This document shows positions 8,468 through 17,434 of a stretch of 64,000 nucleotides of DNA, piece after piece (position 1 is the first letter of the stretch; every line of letters begins with the position of its first letter). The stretch comes from an uncultured Stenotrophomonas sp. GTDB taxonomy: Bacteria; Pseudomonadota; Gammaproteobacteria; Xanthomonadales; Xanthomonadaceae. A program made the translations under genes and the position numbers. Under the pieces are notes generated by a model. That model was not told where the DNA came from, did no database searches, and saw only the letters and a list, made by a program, of their open reading frames with translations. The stretch spans positions 62,001 through 126,000 of the forward strand of contig NZ_CAMFIA010000007.1 in the NCBI RefSeq assembly GCF_945952405.1, given 5' to 3'.

Positions 8468-8634
8468 CGCTTGCTTCCCTTGGGCCGGTCGCGCTCCCGC
8501 CCCATGGGCGCGGGCGGCCGGTCCATCGCATTCCGTGGTGAATCCGGAGAGGCCGGGCGATGTGGACGCCGCCCGGGCGATCCTCGCTCTGCTGTTCCGC
8601 CTGTTGCCGTTGCGCCAGTGTTGCCGGGGATGTT

Positions 8635-8667
8635 GGAGATTGGGTCGAAGAACCGTGGAGATTGGGT
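8635..8667. repeat. Two direct repeats GGAGATTGGGT, 22-bp period
   Basis: The 11-base word occurs at 8635-8645 and 8657-8667. A spacing of two helical turns places both copies on the same DNA face, 168-200 bases upstream of the winged-helix gene. This layout fits a regulator binding site. Confidence 0.45.
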
Positions 8668-8682
8668 GGAGGCAGTGTGCGG

Positions 8683-8715
8683 CGTGGCCGGCGGACTCCC
8701 CTTCCGCCGGCCACG
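8683..8715 (-). terminator. Hairpin downstream of the TonB receptor gene
   Basis: CGTGGCCGGCGGA pairs perfectly with TCCGCCGGCCACG around a 7-base loop, 17 bases past the stop of the receptor gene. There is no T-run, so termination may be incomplete. Confidence 0.5.
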
Positions 8716-8731
8716 TGCACGGACGCTGTGG

Positions 8732-11566
8732 TCAGAAGCGCTGCGAGTACTTCACGTACACGGTGCGGCCGATATCGAAGCCGCCGTAGTAGGGGAAGGA
8801 GCTCTCCGGCTTGGAGAACATGATCGGGCCGCGGTGGTCGAAGACATTGTTCGAGCCTACTGCCACGGTGCCATCCCACGGCAGCCTGTAGCTGACCTGG
8901 ATGTCATGGAAGGCGTTCGAACCGACCTTGCGCACGGCATCGGGTTCACCATTGGCGATGCGGTCCGGCAGGCTGCACGGACGGGCCGGCATGCAGTTCT
9001 CCATCATCCCCGAGTAGTAGCGCACCGTGTACTGCGCCGAGAGGTTGCCCAGCTGCCAGTTGACGCCCAGGTTGGAGCGGAGGCGGAACACGCCGGGGCG
9101 CCCGATGCGGCCATCCATGATGGTGTCACCGGCCGAGTTCTGCTTCTCCTCGTCGTACCTGGAGACGTAGCTGTTCTGCAGGTCAAGGGTGAAGCGGCCG
9201 AACGCGTACTCCGGAAGCCGGTAGCGGATGCCCAGGTCCCAGCCCTCGGTCTTCATCGAGCCGAGGTTGGTCAGACCGTAGAACATGCTGGTGATATGGC
9301 CGTCGGCGGCACGCTTGACGCTGCCACAGCGCGAGCTGTTGCCCAGCACGTAGCAGTCGCGGAGGATGCGATCGACGCTGTCCTCGATGATCATGTTGGT
9401 GATCGTGTAGCTGTACCAGTCCAGGTTGATGTCCAGGCCATTGACCCAGCGCGGACTCCAGACCACGCCGACGGTCTTGCTCTTGGATTCTTCCGGGCGC
9501 AGGTTGGGGTTGGAGCCGGTGGTGAACTCGTTCGGGGTGGCGCAGGGGTAGCTGGTGCAGGGCTTCAGGCCCTGGGCCAGCTGCTCGTAGCCGCGCGGGA
9601 CGCCCGCCGCATTGCAGGCCGCGTTGCCATTGACGCTGTTGGTGGCGCCGATGCCACAGGGGTCGACGTAGGTTTCGAAGCTGGTGCCCAGGCCGCCGTA
9701 CAGATCGGAAATGCTGGGCGCACGGAAACCTTCGGCGAAGGTGCCACGCACCATCAGCTCCTCGACCGGGCGCCAGGCGAAGCTGGCCTTGGCATTGGTG
9801 GTGCTGCCGAAGTTGCTGTAGTCGGAGTAGCGCGCGGCGACATTGACGGTCAGTTCCTTGGCGAACGGCAGATCGCGCAGCACCGGCACGTTCACTTCGG
9901 CGAAGACTTCATTGAGGCTGTAGCCGCCTGCGGTGGTCTGCGCGCCCAGCGCGGTGCTCTGGCGGGACTGGGCGAAGGCATCGGGAACATAACGTCCCTC
10001 TTCCTTGCGGTACTGGTAGCCCATCGCCACCGACAGGTCGCCTGCTGGCAGCTCGAACACGGGGCCGGAGATGTTGGCGAAGTAGCTGCGGGTCTTGGTG
10101 ATGCCGGTGTCGGTGAAGGTGGGGAACAGGAAGCGCTGCAGCTCGGGATCGGCAAGCGAGCCGGCGCCTGCCACGCCATAGGGCAGCAGCGGATTCCAGG
10201 CCAGGCAGCCGGCTATCGGCGCACCGGCGCTGCCGCAGCGCGCCACGCCGCTGCCATCAACGAACGACTGGCCAAGGGCCTGGCGCGAGGCGATCAGGCT
10301 CATGTCGCCACGACCGGTCTTGGTGACTTCGTTGCGGTTGAACAGCGCGCCGACTTCCCAGTCGAAGGTCTTGCTGGCGAGCTCGAAGTAGCCCGACAGC
10401 GTGGGCGCCACGCGCAATGACTTCAGCTTGCTCTCGGTGGTGCGCGGAAGCTCCCACAGGCGGCGGTTGAAGGCGATGTCGTGGCCGACCGGGTTGAACG
10501 CGCTGTTGCCGGCCAGCGGCGTGCCGAACTTGATGGATTCGTACGGATAGCCGGCGATCTGCTGGTCGGAGATGCGCTCGTTGTAGCCGATGTCGGTGGT
10601 GAAGGTGATCTGGTCGGTCAGCGCATAGTCGGAGCTGAGGAACAGCGATCGGCGCTCGATGCCGGTCTGCACATGCATCTGTTCGTTGCCGTTGGAGTAC
10701 TCGGGCGGCGTGATCGGATGATAGTCGTTCGGGTTCTTCGGATCGCCGCCACGGTTGAGTGTCTTGAACACCGCATTGCCGGTGGCGCAGTTGTACAGCG
10801 CAGGATCACACCAGGAACCGTTCTGGCTGAGGTCGCTCCAGCCGGCGCGGGGGTAACCGGGTCCCGAACCGCCATGCTTGGAGAACCAGCGGTCGCGCGC
10901 GAACACCGGATCGGCCTTCTGGTATTCCAGGGCCAGGGTGTAGCCGCCGCGTTCGCCGCGCGCGCCGGTGACCAGCGAGAACGTGCTGTCCTTGCCATCG
11001 CCCTGGCTGAACTGTCCGTGCTGTACCGACAGCTCCAGGCCTTCCACGCTCTTGCGGGTGATGATGTTGATGACGCCGGCAATGGCATCGGAGCCGTAGA
11101 GCACCGATGCGCCATCCTTGAGCACATCGATGCGCTCGACCGCGCTCATCGGGATCTGGCTCAGGTCCTGCAGGCCGCTGGTGCTGGCCCCCAGGCGCTT
11201 GCCGTTGACCAGTACCAGGGTACGGGTGGCGCCCAGGTTGCGGATGTTGGCGTAGCTTCCGCCCACGTCCTCGCCGGACGACAGCGTGCGGGTGCGCGAC
11301 AACGTGGGAGCACCGGCCGAGGTCAGGTTCTGCAGCACGTCGGCGATGGTGGTGAAGCCCTGCTGCTCGATCATCTTGCGCGAAATGGCCAGCACCGGCT
11401 GCTGGGTTTCCACATCAACGCTGCGGATCGCCGATCCGGTCACCTGGATGCGATCCAGGCTCTTGGGAGCCTTTGCGGTTTCGTCCTGTGCATGCGCTGC
11501 CGGTGAGAAAACAGCGGCCAATGCGGCGCCGATCCCTGCCGAAAGCAGAGTGTTTCTGTAAAGCAT
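8732..11566 (-). CDS. TonB-dependent outer membrane receptor
   Basis: This receptor is about 944 residues long. The signal peptide is MLYRNTLLSAGIGAALAAVF followed by SPAAHAQ. A TonB-box-like segment (LDRIQVTGSAI) comes next, then the plug domain (IADVLQNLTSAG, RTLVLVNGKRLG, VERIDVLKDGASVLYGSDAI). The 22-strand barrel ends in the terminal aromatic KYSQRF. Size and plug style match the large xanthomonad receptors for complex carbohydrates or peptides rather than small siderophore receptors. An ATG five codons upstream is possible, but GGAGAGAG lies just before the chosen start. Ligand unknown. The winged-helix gene follows on the same strand after the hairpin. Confidence 0.9.
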   Translation of the reverse strand: MLYRNTLLSAGIGAALAAVFSPAAHAQDETAKAPKSLDRIQVTGSAIRSVDVETQQPVLAISRKMIEQQGFTTIADVLQNLTSAGAPTLSRTRTLSSGEDVGGSYANIRNLGATRTLVLVNGKRLGASTSGLQDLSQIPMSAVERIDVLKDGASVLYGSDAIAGVINIITRKSVEGLELSVQHGQFSQGDGKDSTFSLVTGARGERGGYTLALEYQKADPVFARDRWFSKHGGSGPGYPRAGWSDLSQNGSWCDPALYNCATGNAVFKTLNRGGDPKNPNDYHPITPPEYSNGNEQMHVQTGIERRSLFLSSDYALTDQITFTTDIGYNERISDQQIAGYPYESIKFGTPLAGNSAFNPVGHDIAFNRRLWELPRTTESKLKSLRVAPTLSGYFELASKTFDWEVGALFNRNEVTKTGRGDMSLIASRQALGQSFVDGSGVARCGSAGAPIAGCLAWNPLLPYGVAGAGSLADPELQRFLFPTFTDTGITKTRSYFANISGPVFELPAGDLSVAMGYQYRKEEGRYVPDAFAQSRQSTALGAQTTAGGYSLNEVFAEVNVPVLRDLPFAKELTVNVAARYSDYSNFGSTTNAKASFAWRPVEELMVRGTFAEGFRAPSISDLYGGLGTSFETYVDPCGIGATNSVNGNAACNAAGVPRGYEQLAQGLKPCTSYPCATPNEFTTGSNPNLRPEESKSKTVGVVWSPRWVNGLDINLDWYSYTITNMIIEDSVDRILRDCYVLGNSSRCGSVKRAADGHITSMFYGLTNLGSMKTEGWDLGIRYRLPEYAFGRFTLDLQNSYVSRYDEEKQNSAGDTIMDGRIGRPGVFRLRSNLGVNWQLGNLSAQYTVRYYSGMMENCMPARPCSLPDRIANGEPDAVRKVGSNAFHDIQVSYRLPWDGTVAVGSNNVFDHRGPIMFSKPESSFPYYGGFDIGRTVYVKYSQRF

Positions 11567-11810
11567 CTTTTCTCTCTCCAAATCCGTTGTGTGGTCGCAA
11601 TGCGCGCGGCGCTACGACCGGTCTGCATTCCGTTACCCGGAATCGAGAGGAACCTAACATCCCGTTTACATGTGAACTGCGTTATGGACGCGTTATCTTC
11701 GCGTGGTCGTGGCGCTGTTCATGCACGCCTGGTGCACGTGCTGTCGACATCCGCGCAGGCGGCTGTGCGCCAGTCTGGCAACCTGTTTACGCCTGCGGAG
11801 AACGACGCCG

Positions 11811-11921
11811 ATGAATACGCCTGGAAAGCCGAAACCCACCTGGAAGCAGTGGCATGTGCTGCTGCTGATCCTGGCGATTGCGCTGCTGGTTACGCTGATC
11901 ATCATTGTTGCGCCGTGGTGA
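11811..11921 (+). CDS. Small single-pass membrane protein, 36 residues
   Basis: This is MNTPGKPKPTWKQWHV followed by a hydrophobic helix of about 17 residues (LLLILAIALLVTLIIIV) and APW. GGAG lies 10 bases before the ATG. The positively charged N-terminus predicts an N-in membrane anchor. It belongs to no family I recognise and stands alone between the receptor promoter and the four-helix-bundle gene. Confidence 0.5.
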   Translation: MNTPGKPKPTWKQWHVLLLILAIALLVTLIIIVAPW

Positions 11922-12117
11922 CCCGCACACTGCGTGCTGGCATTGCGTGAACACCCGTACTACTGCAGATGAAGGTGTCAGCACGTGTTCCGCATCGTGA
12001 GATACGCATCAATTCATGCTCACCCGACCGGCACACGCGCCTGTCCACAGTGGGGTCGAAGGCACTGCAGTTGCACTGCCATTCCCCACAGTCTTTCGAG
12101 CACACAGGAGCGACGCC

Positions 12118-12570
12118 ATGAGCACCCAGTCCACCATCGAACATCGCCTCAACGACCTGATCGAGATCGCCCGCGATGGCAAGTCCTTCTATGAAGAAGC
12201 TGCGACCAAGGTGAAGGATGCCGAACTGTCGGCGCTGTTCACCCGCATTGCCGGGGTCAAGGGCCGCATTGTCGCGGCGCTGAGCGGCTCGGTCGCTGCC
12301 AGCGGCGGCAAGCCGGCCGAACACGGCACGCTGGTCGGCTCCATGCAGCAGTTCTACGGCAAGGTGCGCGCTGCGTTTGGCGACACCAACTACGGCTACG
12401 TGGCCGAACTCGAAGAATCCGAAGACCGCCTGCTTGGCGCGTTCAAGGATGTGCTGAACGACAACGAGCTGCCGCCGGCGGTCCGCCAGGAAGTGACCCA
12501 GCTGCTGCCGGACGTGCAGGAGTGCCACAACGTCATGCGCGCGCGCAAGCACGCGATGAAGGCGGCCTGA
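12118..12570 (+). CDS. PA2169 family four-helix-bundle protein (DUF2383)
   Basis: This 150-residue, all-helical protein begins MSTQSTIEHRLNDLIEIARD and continues GKSFYEEAATKVKDAELSAL, the typical start of the PA2169/DUF2383 ferritin-like bundle. Members are small cytosolic proteins often linked to stress; the biochemical role is unknown. CAGGAG precedes the ATG. A perfect 12-bp hairpin with ATCTTT follows 34 bases after the stop, so it is probably monocistronic. Confidence 0.85.
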   Translation: MSTQSTIEHRLNDLIEIARDGKSFYEEAATKVKDAELSALFTRIAGVKGRIVAALSGSVAASGGKPAEHGTLVGSMQQFYGKVRAAFGDTNYGYVAELEESEDRLLGAFKDVLNDNELPPAVRQEVTQLLPDVQECHNVMRARKHAMKAA

Positions 12571-12604
12571 CGGTCAGCGGCGGTCCACTCCCCGGGGCCG
12601 CCAC

Positions 12605-12636
12605 GGCCGGAGCAGCGTGCTGCTCCGGCCATCTTT
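12605..12636 (+). terminator. Rho-independent terminator between convergent genes
   Basis: GGCCGGAGCAGC and GCTGCTCCGGCC pair perfectly around GT, followed by ATCTTT. It serves the PA2169-family gene and may act on the convergent transpeptidase gene. Confidence 0.7.
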
Positions 12637-12653
12637 GCGGACGCGTCCAGGGC

Positions 12654-14363
12654 TCAAGGCGGCGCATCCGGTGGGATCTCCTGCAGGTGCAGCATGCGCC
12701 CGACCAGTTCGCTGAAGATCGGGGCGGCAACGGCGCCGCCGCCGTAGCCGCCCCGGCGGCCGTCGGGATCATCCACCACCACGGCAATCGCATAGCGTGG
12801 ATGCTGCGCCGGTACCAGTCCCGCGAACAGTGACATGTAGCGGCGCGCATAGCCGCCCGCCACCGCCTTGCGTGCAGTCCCCGTTTTCCCGGCGAGGGTG
12901 TAGCCGGTGATGCGGGCACGGGTGGCGGTGCCGCCTGCTTCGCTGGTGGTGGCCAGCATCGCCATCACCTGCCGCGCGACATCTGCAGGCATCGCACGCA
13001 TCACCGGGGTTGCGCGATCGCGTTCGAACGTGGGCTGTACGCGCAAGCCATCGTTGGCCAGGGTCGCGTAGGCATTGGCCAGCTGCAGCGTGGTCATCGA
13101 CAGGCCATAGCCGTAGGCCAGGGTCTGCTTGCTGGTACCACTCCAGGCGGCGGGGTCGGCCAGTACGCCATCGCGCTCGCCGGGAAATCCGCTGCCGCTG
13201 GCCTGTCCGGCGCCCAGCGCGGCCAGCATCGCGTGCAGCTGTTCCCGGCTCAGGCGCCTGGATATCAGCGAGATGCCGACGTTGGAACTCTTCTTCAGGA
13301 CCTGGGTGGTATCCAGCACGCCCAGATCGCGGTAGTCGCGGGTAGTGAAGCGCCCATTGCGGATCCAGCCCGGATGCGTATCGAAGGTGCTGCCCGCGCT
13401 GATCACGCCCGCCGCGAGCGCTGCGGCCACGGTGAATGGCTTCACCGTGCTGCCCGGCTCGAACACATCGGTGACCGCGCGGTTGCGGTGCGCGTCGGCA
13501 GCGCCGGCGCCGGGCAGATTGTTGTTGTAGCTGGGCCAGTTGGCCATTGCCAGGATCTGGCCGCTGCCGACTTCCAGCACCACGATGCTGGCGGCGGCAG
13601 CGCCATGGCGTTGCACCGCGGCTCCGAGCCCGGCATGCAGGGCGTGCTGCATGCGGCTGTCCAGTGACAGCCTGATGTCCTCGCCGGCCTGTGCGGGGCG
13701 GCCACGGTCGCGCAGCTCCACCGGGCGGCCCTTGCGATCAATGATCACGTCCCGGTAGCCGGCCCGCCCTGCCAGGCGCACGTCGAACAGGCGTTCCAGC
13801 CCTTCAACGCCGTGGCCTTCGATATCGGTGACGCCGACGATCTGCGCGAACATGTCCGACTGTGGATAGAACCGCTTGAATTCCTGCTGCACATGGACCC
13901 CGGCCGGGGCCCGGGCGTGCAGGGCTTCGATGCGGGCCGGATCGCCACGGCGGAAGCCGGGCAGGTAGACGAAGCGTCGCTGCCGGTTGCGCGCCAGCAG
14001 CCCGGCCAGCTGCGTCGCGTCGGTGTCCAGGGCCGACGCGAGCTGCTCGACCGACCCGGAGGCATCGAAGAAGGCCTTGGGATCGATCCACAGCGAGGCC
14101 ACCGGTGCCGATCCTGCAACGACGACACCCTGGCGGTCATACAGGGTGCCGCGATGCGCACGCAACGGATGGTGGCGCAGCATCCGCGCTTCTGCCTGGT
14201 GCAGGTAGAAGGCGCGGTGGACGATCTGGACGTCAGCGGCGCGGGCCAGCAGCAGCCCGGCCAGGATGGCCAGCGTGGCGCAGGCAAGGCGATAGCGGCA
14301 GCGGAAATCGTGGGTACGCGTGCGGCGTGGCGACACCCTGTTGTGGTGCATGCGGCTGGGCAT
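12654..14363 (-). CDS. FtsI-like class B penicillin-binding protein (transpeptidase)
   Basis: This 569-residue inner-membrane protein has one N-terminal membrane anchor (about residues 27-45), a PBP dimerisation domain and a transpeptidase domain. All three catalytic motifs are present: S305TVK (EPGSTVKPF), S359SN (KKSSNVG) and K493TG (AGKTGTARK). It resembles septal PBP3/FtsI but lies outside the division cluster and is therefore a probable second FtsI. It is the third gene of an operon behind an efflux pump and a small exported protein, 11 bases after that gene. The start is the first ATG; a TTG precedes it. A role in beta-lactam tolerance is possible but inferred. Confidence 0.87.
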   Translation of the reverse strand: MPSRMHHNRVSPRRTRTHDFRCRYRLACATLAILAGLLLARAADVQIVHRAFYLHQAEARMLRHHPLRAHRGTLYDRQGVVVAGSAPVASLWIDPKAFFDASGSVEQLASALDTDATQLAGLLARNRQRRFVYLPGFRRGDPARIEALHARAPAGVHVQQEFKRFYPQSDMFAQIVGVTDIEGHGVEGLERLFDVRLAGRAGYRDVIIDRKGRPVELRDRGRPAQAGEDIRLSLDSRMQHALHAGLGAAVQRHGAAAASIVVLEVGSGQILAMANWPSYNNNLPGAGAADAHRNRAVTDVFEPGSTVKPFTVAAALAAGVISAGSTFDTHPGWIRNGRFTTRDYRDLGVLDTTQVLKKSSNVGISLISRRLSREQLHAMLAALGAGQASGSGFPGERDGVLADPAAWSGTSKQTLAYGYGLSMTTLQLANAYATLANDGLRVQPTFERDRATPVMRAMPADVARQVMAMLATTSEAGGTATRARITGYTLAGKTGTARKAVAGGYARRYMSLFAGLVPAQHPRYAIAVVVDDPDGRRGGYGGGAVAAPIFSELVGRMLHLQEIPPDAPP

Positions 14364-14374
14364 CAACGCTGCTG

Positions 14375-14803
14375 CTACAGCGGTTGCCCGGCGATGTAGG
14401 CCAGCAGCGAGGACGCGCTGTCGATCACACGGGCATGGCTGCGGCCGTCCGCCGCGCCCATGCAGGCGATCTCGGCATCCCGCAATGCGCTCAGCCGGTC
14501 CTGCAGGGCCGGATCGGGTTCGGCGCTGCGGTAGGTCGTGGTGTAGCCGGCATCCAGCAGCGGCTGCACCTGCACCGGATGACTGCGATGCTGGTCGCGC
14601 AGGGTGCGATCGATCCGCGCGACATCGCAGGAGGCGATGGCGTTGAAGGCGTACTCCCAGGCCACGGCATGGGCCATGCCCCTGTCGATCTGGTTGAGCA
14701 GTTCCCCGCGTGGCAACGGCGTGGGCGCAGCGGCGGGTGTCGCCCAGCTGGGTGTCGCCAGCAGGGTGAGCAGGAGCAGGTTCAGGGCGCGGTTCAATCG
14801 CAT
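14375..14803 (-). CDS. Small exported protein of unknown function
   Basis: This 142-residue protein has a clear Sec signal peptide (MRLNRALNLLLLTLLATPSWA), then a helical, Arg/Asp-rich body. Two cysteines (SCDVARIDR and EIACMGAAD) could form a disulfide. Its start overlaps the stop of the efflux pump gene by 10 bases and it ends just before the transpeptidase gene, so it is translationally embedded in the operon. The family is not recognised. A periplasmic partner of the transpeptidase or pump is an inference from position. Confidence 0.7.
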   Translation of the reverse strand: MRLNRALNLLLLTLLATPSWATPAAAPTPLPRGELLNQIDRGMAHAVAWEYAFNAIASCDVARIDRTLRDQHRSHPVQVQPLLDAGYTTTYRSAEPDPALQDRLSALRDAEIACMGAADGRSHARVIDSASSLLAYIAGQPL

Positions 14804-16329
14804 GTCTGGGATTCCGGGTGATGCGGGAGGACGGCGGCGGTGGCGGCGGGGCGGGTGCGGCCCAGCAGCATCACCGCCAGGCTGGCCAGCAGCGCGGCGC
14901 AGGCCGAGGTCCACAGCGCGCTGGCGAATCCATGGCTGTAGATCACCCGCGCGAACGTGGCGGCGTGGGCATCGGCATAGGTGCCGGCGGCGATCGCATC
15001 GGCCATCGGCAACACGTCATGCGGGGGAACCGCAGCGGACAGCGATCTGCGGATACCCAGGCTCAACGCGCTGGACAGCGCGGTGAATCCGAGCAGGATG
15101 CCGACGAAGCGGGTGGTCGCGCTGATGCCGGAGGCCATGCCGGCACGCTCGCGGGGGGCGGTACCGATGATGGCCTTTGACGTCTCGCCATTGAGCAGGC
15201 CGCCACCGGCGCCGATCACCACCATCGCGGCCAGCGCCAGCCACGGCAGCTGGCACCACGCGGCGAGCCCGGCGACGGCATTGCCTGCGGCCGTGACCGA
15301 CAGCCCGATCGCAAGCACCGCCGGGCTGCTCAGGCGGCGACCCAGGCGGCGGCCGACACCGGGAAACAGCAGCATCGCCGCGGCGAACGGCAGCATGCCG
15401 GCGCCCGCAGCCAGCACGCTGAGCCCGATGCCGTTCTGCAGGTACTGCGGCAGCATCGAGGCCATCACCTGCGCACTGACCGAGTAGCCGACCATGGCAA
15501 TGAGCGCACCGACGAAACGCGGATTGGCCAGCAGCCCGAGGTCGACCATCGGATGTGGCCGGGTGCGTTCAACAACGACGAAGGCTGCAGCCATGACGGC
15601 GGCCAGGCCCAGCCCGGTCAGCGCCGGCGCCGACGACCATCCCAGCGCGAGTCCTTCCACCAGGAACAACACGATGCCGAAGATGGCCGCACTGAAGGTG
15701 ACGATGCCGGGCGGATCGAGCGGGCGGACCACGCTGTCGGACGACTCGGGTATCCAGCGCAGCGTGCCGTAGCCGAGCAGGGCGAGGAACGGCAGTATCG
15801 CGATGAACACCGCGCGCCACCCCCAGAGCGCGGACAGCAGGCCGCCGATCAGCGGTGACAGCACCATCATCACGCCCATGGCAGTGCCCCAGAACGCCCA
15901 TGCGGTGTCCTTGGCGATGCCCTGGTGATAGGTGTGCCCGATGATCGACAGCGAAGGTGCCAGCAGGAACGCCGCGCCGACGCCCTGCAGCGCTCTTGCC
16001 AGGTAGAGCAGGGCGGCGCCCGGTGCCAGCGCGCACAGCAGGGAGGTGAGTGCGAACAGGGCGATGCCGATCAACAGCACGCGGCGGCGGCCGTAGCGGT
16101 CGGCGACGGCACCGGCCGGAAGCAGCAGCGAGGTGAAGGACAGGATGTAGGCACTGACCACCCATTCGACATCCGCGAAGCCGGCGTGCAGGTCACGCGC
16201 GATGCCAGGCAGTGCCACCGCGACGGCATTGGTCTCCAGCACGGTCATCGTGCAGCCCAGCGAGGCCACCAGCAGGATCGCGTCGGGCCATCGGCGCCGC
16301 GCGTGGGAAGGAAGGGGGGAGGGCGGCAC
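14794..16329 (-). CDS. MFS transporter, DHA2 (EmrB/QacA-like) drug efflux
   Basis: This 511-residue protein has 14 predicted transmembrane helices. It carries the MFS loop 2-3 motif (GAVADRYGRRRVLLIG) and motif C-like Gly-rich helices (GVMMVLSPLIGGLLSALWGW), typical of DHA2 proton-driven multidrug pumps. The start is GTG; an in-frame stop lies two codons upstream. It is the first gene of a three-gene operon and is divergent from a LysR regulator, with a 19-bp palindrome between them. I infer drug or antibiotic export controlled by that LysR protein. Confidence 0.88.
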   Translation of the reverse strand: MPPSPLPSHARRRWPDAILLVASLGCTMTVLETNAVAVALPGIARDLHAGFADVEWVVSAYILSFTSLLLPAGAVADRYGRRRVLLIGIALFALTSLLCALAPGAALLYLARALQGVGAAFLLAPSLSIIGHTYHQGIAKDTAWAFWGTAMGVMMVLSPLIGGLLSALWGWRAVFIAILPFLALLGYGTLRWIPESSDSVVRPLDPPGIVTFSAAIFGIVLFLVEGLALGWSSAPALTGLGLAAVMAAAFVVVERTRPHPMVDLGLLANPRFVGALIAMVGYSVSAQVMASMLPQYLQNGIGLSVLAAGAGMLPFAAAMLLFPGVGRRLGRRLSSPAVLAIGLSVTAAGNAVAGLAAWCQLPWLALAAMVVIGAGGGLLNGETSKAIIGTAPRERAGMASGISATTRFVGILLGFTALSSALSLGIRRSLSAAVPPHDVLPMADAIAAGTYADAHAATFARVIYSHGFASALWTSACAALLASLAVMLLGRTRPAATAAVLPHHPESQTCD

Positions 16330-16407
16330 CGGTCACTCGCAGGCAGGGGAATGACGGGCATTGCAGCAACGATCGGTGTTTGTTTCATTCTCGGTGTTTT
16401 CTGGTTA

Positions 16408-16426
16408 CGTTAGGTTGAACCTAACG
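16408..16426. promoter_or_regulatory. 19-bp perfect palindrome, likely LysR operator
   Basis: CGTTAGGTT-G-AACCTAACG lies 11 bases before the LysR start and about 80 bases from the divergent pump start. It fits an autoregulatory and target operator for the LysR protein. LysR sites usually show T-N11-A, which is present within the palindrome. Confidence 0.65.
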
Positions 16427-16437
16427 AATCACCGCCC

Positions 16438-17343
16438 ATGGAACGCCGTCACCTGGAGTACTTCGTCACCCTGGCCGAGGAGCTGCACTTCGGTCGCGCG
16501 GCGCTGCGCCTCGGCATCGCCACGCCTACCTTGAGCGTGCAGATCCAGGACATCGAGCGCCGGCTCGGAACCCGCCTGTTCGATCGCGGGCGCCGCGAAG
16601 TGCTGCTCACCTCCGCCGGCGAGGTGTTCCTGGCGGAGTCACGCGATGTGCTGCGCCGCTTCGCGCAGGCCGAAACCGTGGGCCGACGCGCGGGCCGCGG
16701 CGAGATCGGCAAGATCGAGATCGGCTACGTCGGTTCGGCGCTGTACGCGGGCGCGTTGCAGGATCAGCTCAGCCGGTTCCGCAGCCGCTATCCAGGGGTG
16801 GACCTGCAGGTGAGCGAGTGGCCGATGGGCGTGCTGCCGCAACTGCTGCAGGAGGGGCGGGTGGACGTGGTGTTCTGCCGCCCGCCGATGGACGTGCCCG
16901 ACAGCTTCGGCGAACACACCCTGGTCGAGGACCAGTTCTGCGTCGCGCTGCCGGAGACCCATCCGCTCGCGCATCGGCGGGCTCCGGTGCAACCGGCCTC
17001 GCTGGCGAGGGAAGGCTTCGTCATGCCGGAGCAGCCTGCGGGTGCGATGGAGGTCGGGCGGCGGGGTGGCTTCATCCCGCGCATCCGCTCCCAGCCCGGT
17101 CACCTTGCAGCGGTGCTGGCCGAGGTCTCGGTGGGCGTGGGCTCGGTGGCGATCGTGCCTTCCGTGCTGCAACGCACCCTGGTGTTGCCCGGCATGATCT
17201 ACCTGCCACTGGCCGGCCCCACCATCGTCTCGACCATTGCGGTGCACTACCGGCGGGCCGAAACCTCACCGGTGGTACGGCGGCTGATCGAACAGGTGAA
17301 GGAGACGCCATGCCGGCGCATCGAGATGCTGCCGCTGTCCTGA
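16438..17343 (+). CDS. LysR family transcriptional regulator
   Basis: This 301-residue regulator has the N-terminal LysR winged helix-turn-helix (MERRHLEYFVTLAEELHFGR and LSVQIQDIERRLGTRLFDR, residues 1-60). A periplasmic-binding-protein-like effector domain follows (IEIGYVGSALYAGALQ and on). It is divergent from the pump/exported protein/transpeptidase operon and most likely controls it. The palindrome just upstream of its own ATG suggests autoregulation. The effector is unknown. Confidence 0.9.
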   Translation: MERRHLEYFVTLAEELHFGRAALRLGIATPTLSVQIQDIERRLGTRLFDRGRREVLLTSAGEVFLAESRDVLRRFAQAETVGRRAGRGEIGKIEIGYVGSALYAGALQDQLSRFRSRYPGVDLQVSEWPMGVLPQLLQEGRVDVVFCRPPMDVPDSFGEHTLVEDQFCVALPETHPLAHRRAPVQPASLAREGFVMPEQPAGAMEVGRRGGFIPRIRSQPGHLAAVLAEVSVGVGSVAIVPSVLQRTLVLPGMIYLPLAGPTIVSTIAVHYRRAETSPVVRRLIEQVKETPCRRIEMLPLS

Positions 17344-17384
17344 TTCGCCCGCAGGTGCAGCGCACAGGCGGGTCCGGTGGCCAT

Positions 17385-17412
17385 AAAAAAGGGGCGGCCA
17401 TCGGGCCGCCCC
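17385..17412 (-). terminator. Rho-independent terminator of the autotransporter gene
   Basis: GGGGCGGCC and GGCCGCCCC form a 9-bp stem with an ATCG loop. Read on the minus strand, a run of six T follows, 22 bases past the autotransporter stop. Confidence 0.85.
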
Positions 17413-17434
17413 AAACCGTCAAGCGAACACGGGC

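Noticed and set aside
14363-14366. TTG start for the transpeptidase gene, and TTG starts for the AraC (6481) and TetR (22314) genes
   Set aside because: An in-frame ATG lies one to four codons downstream in each case and fits family N-termini.
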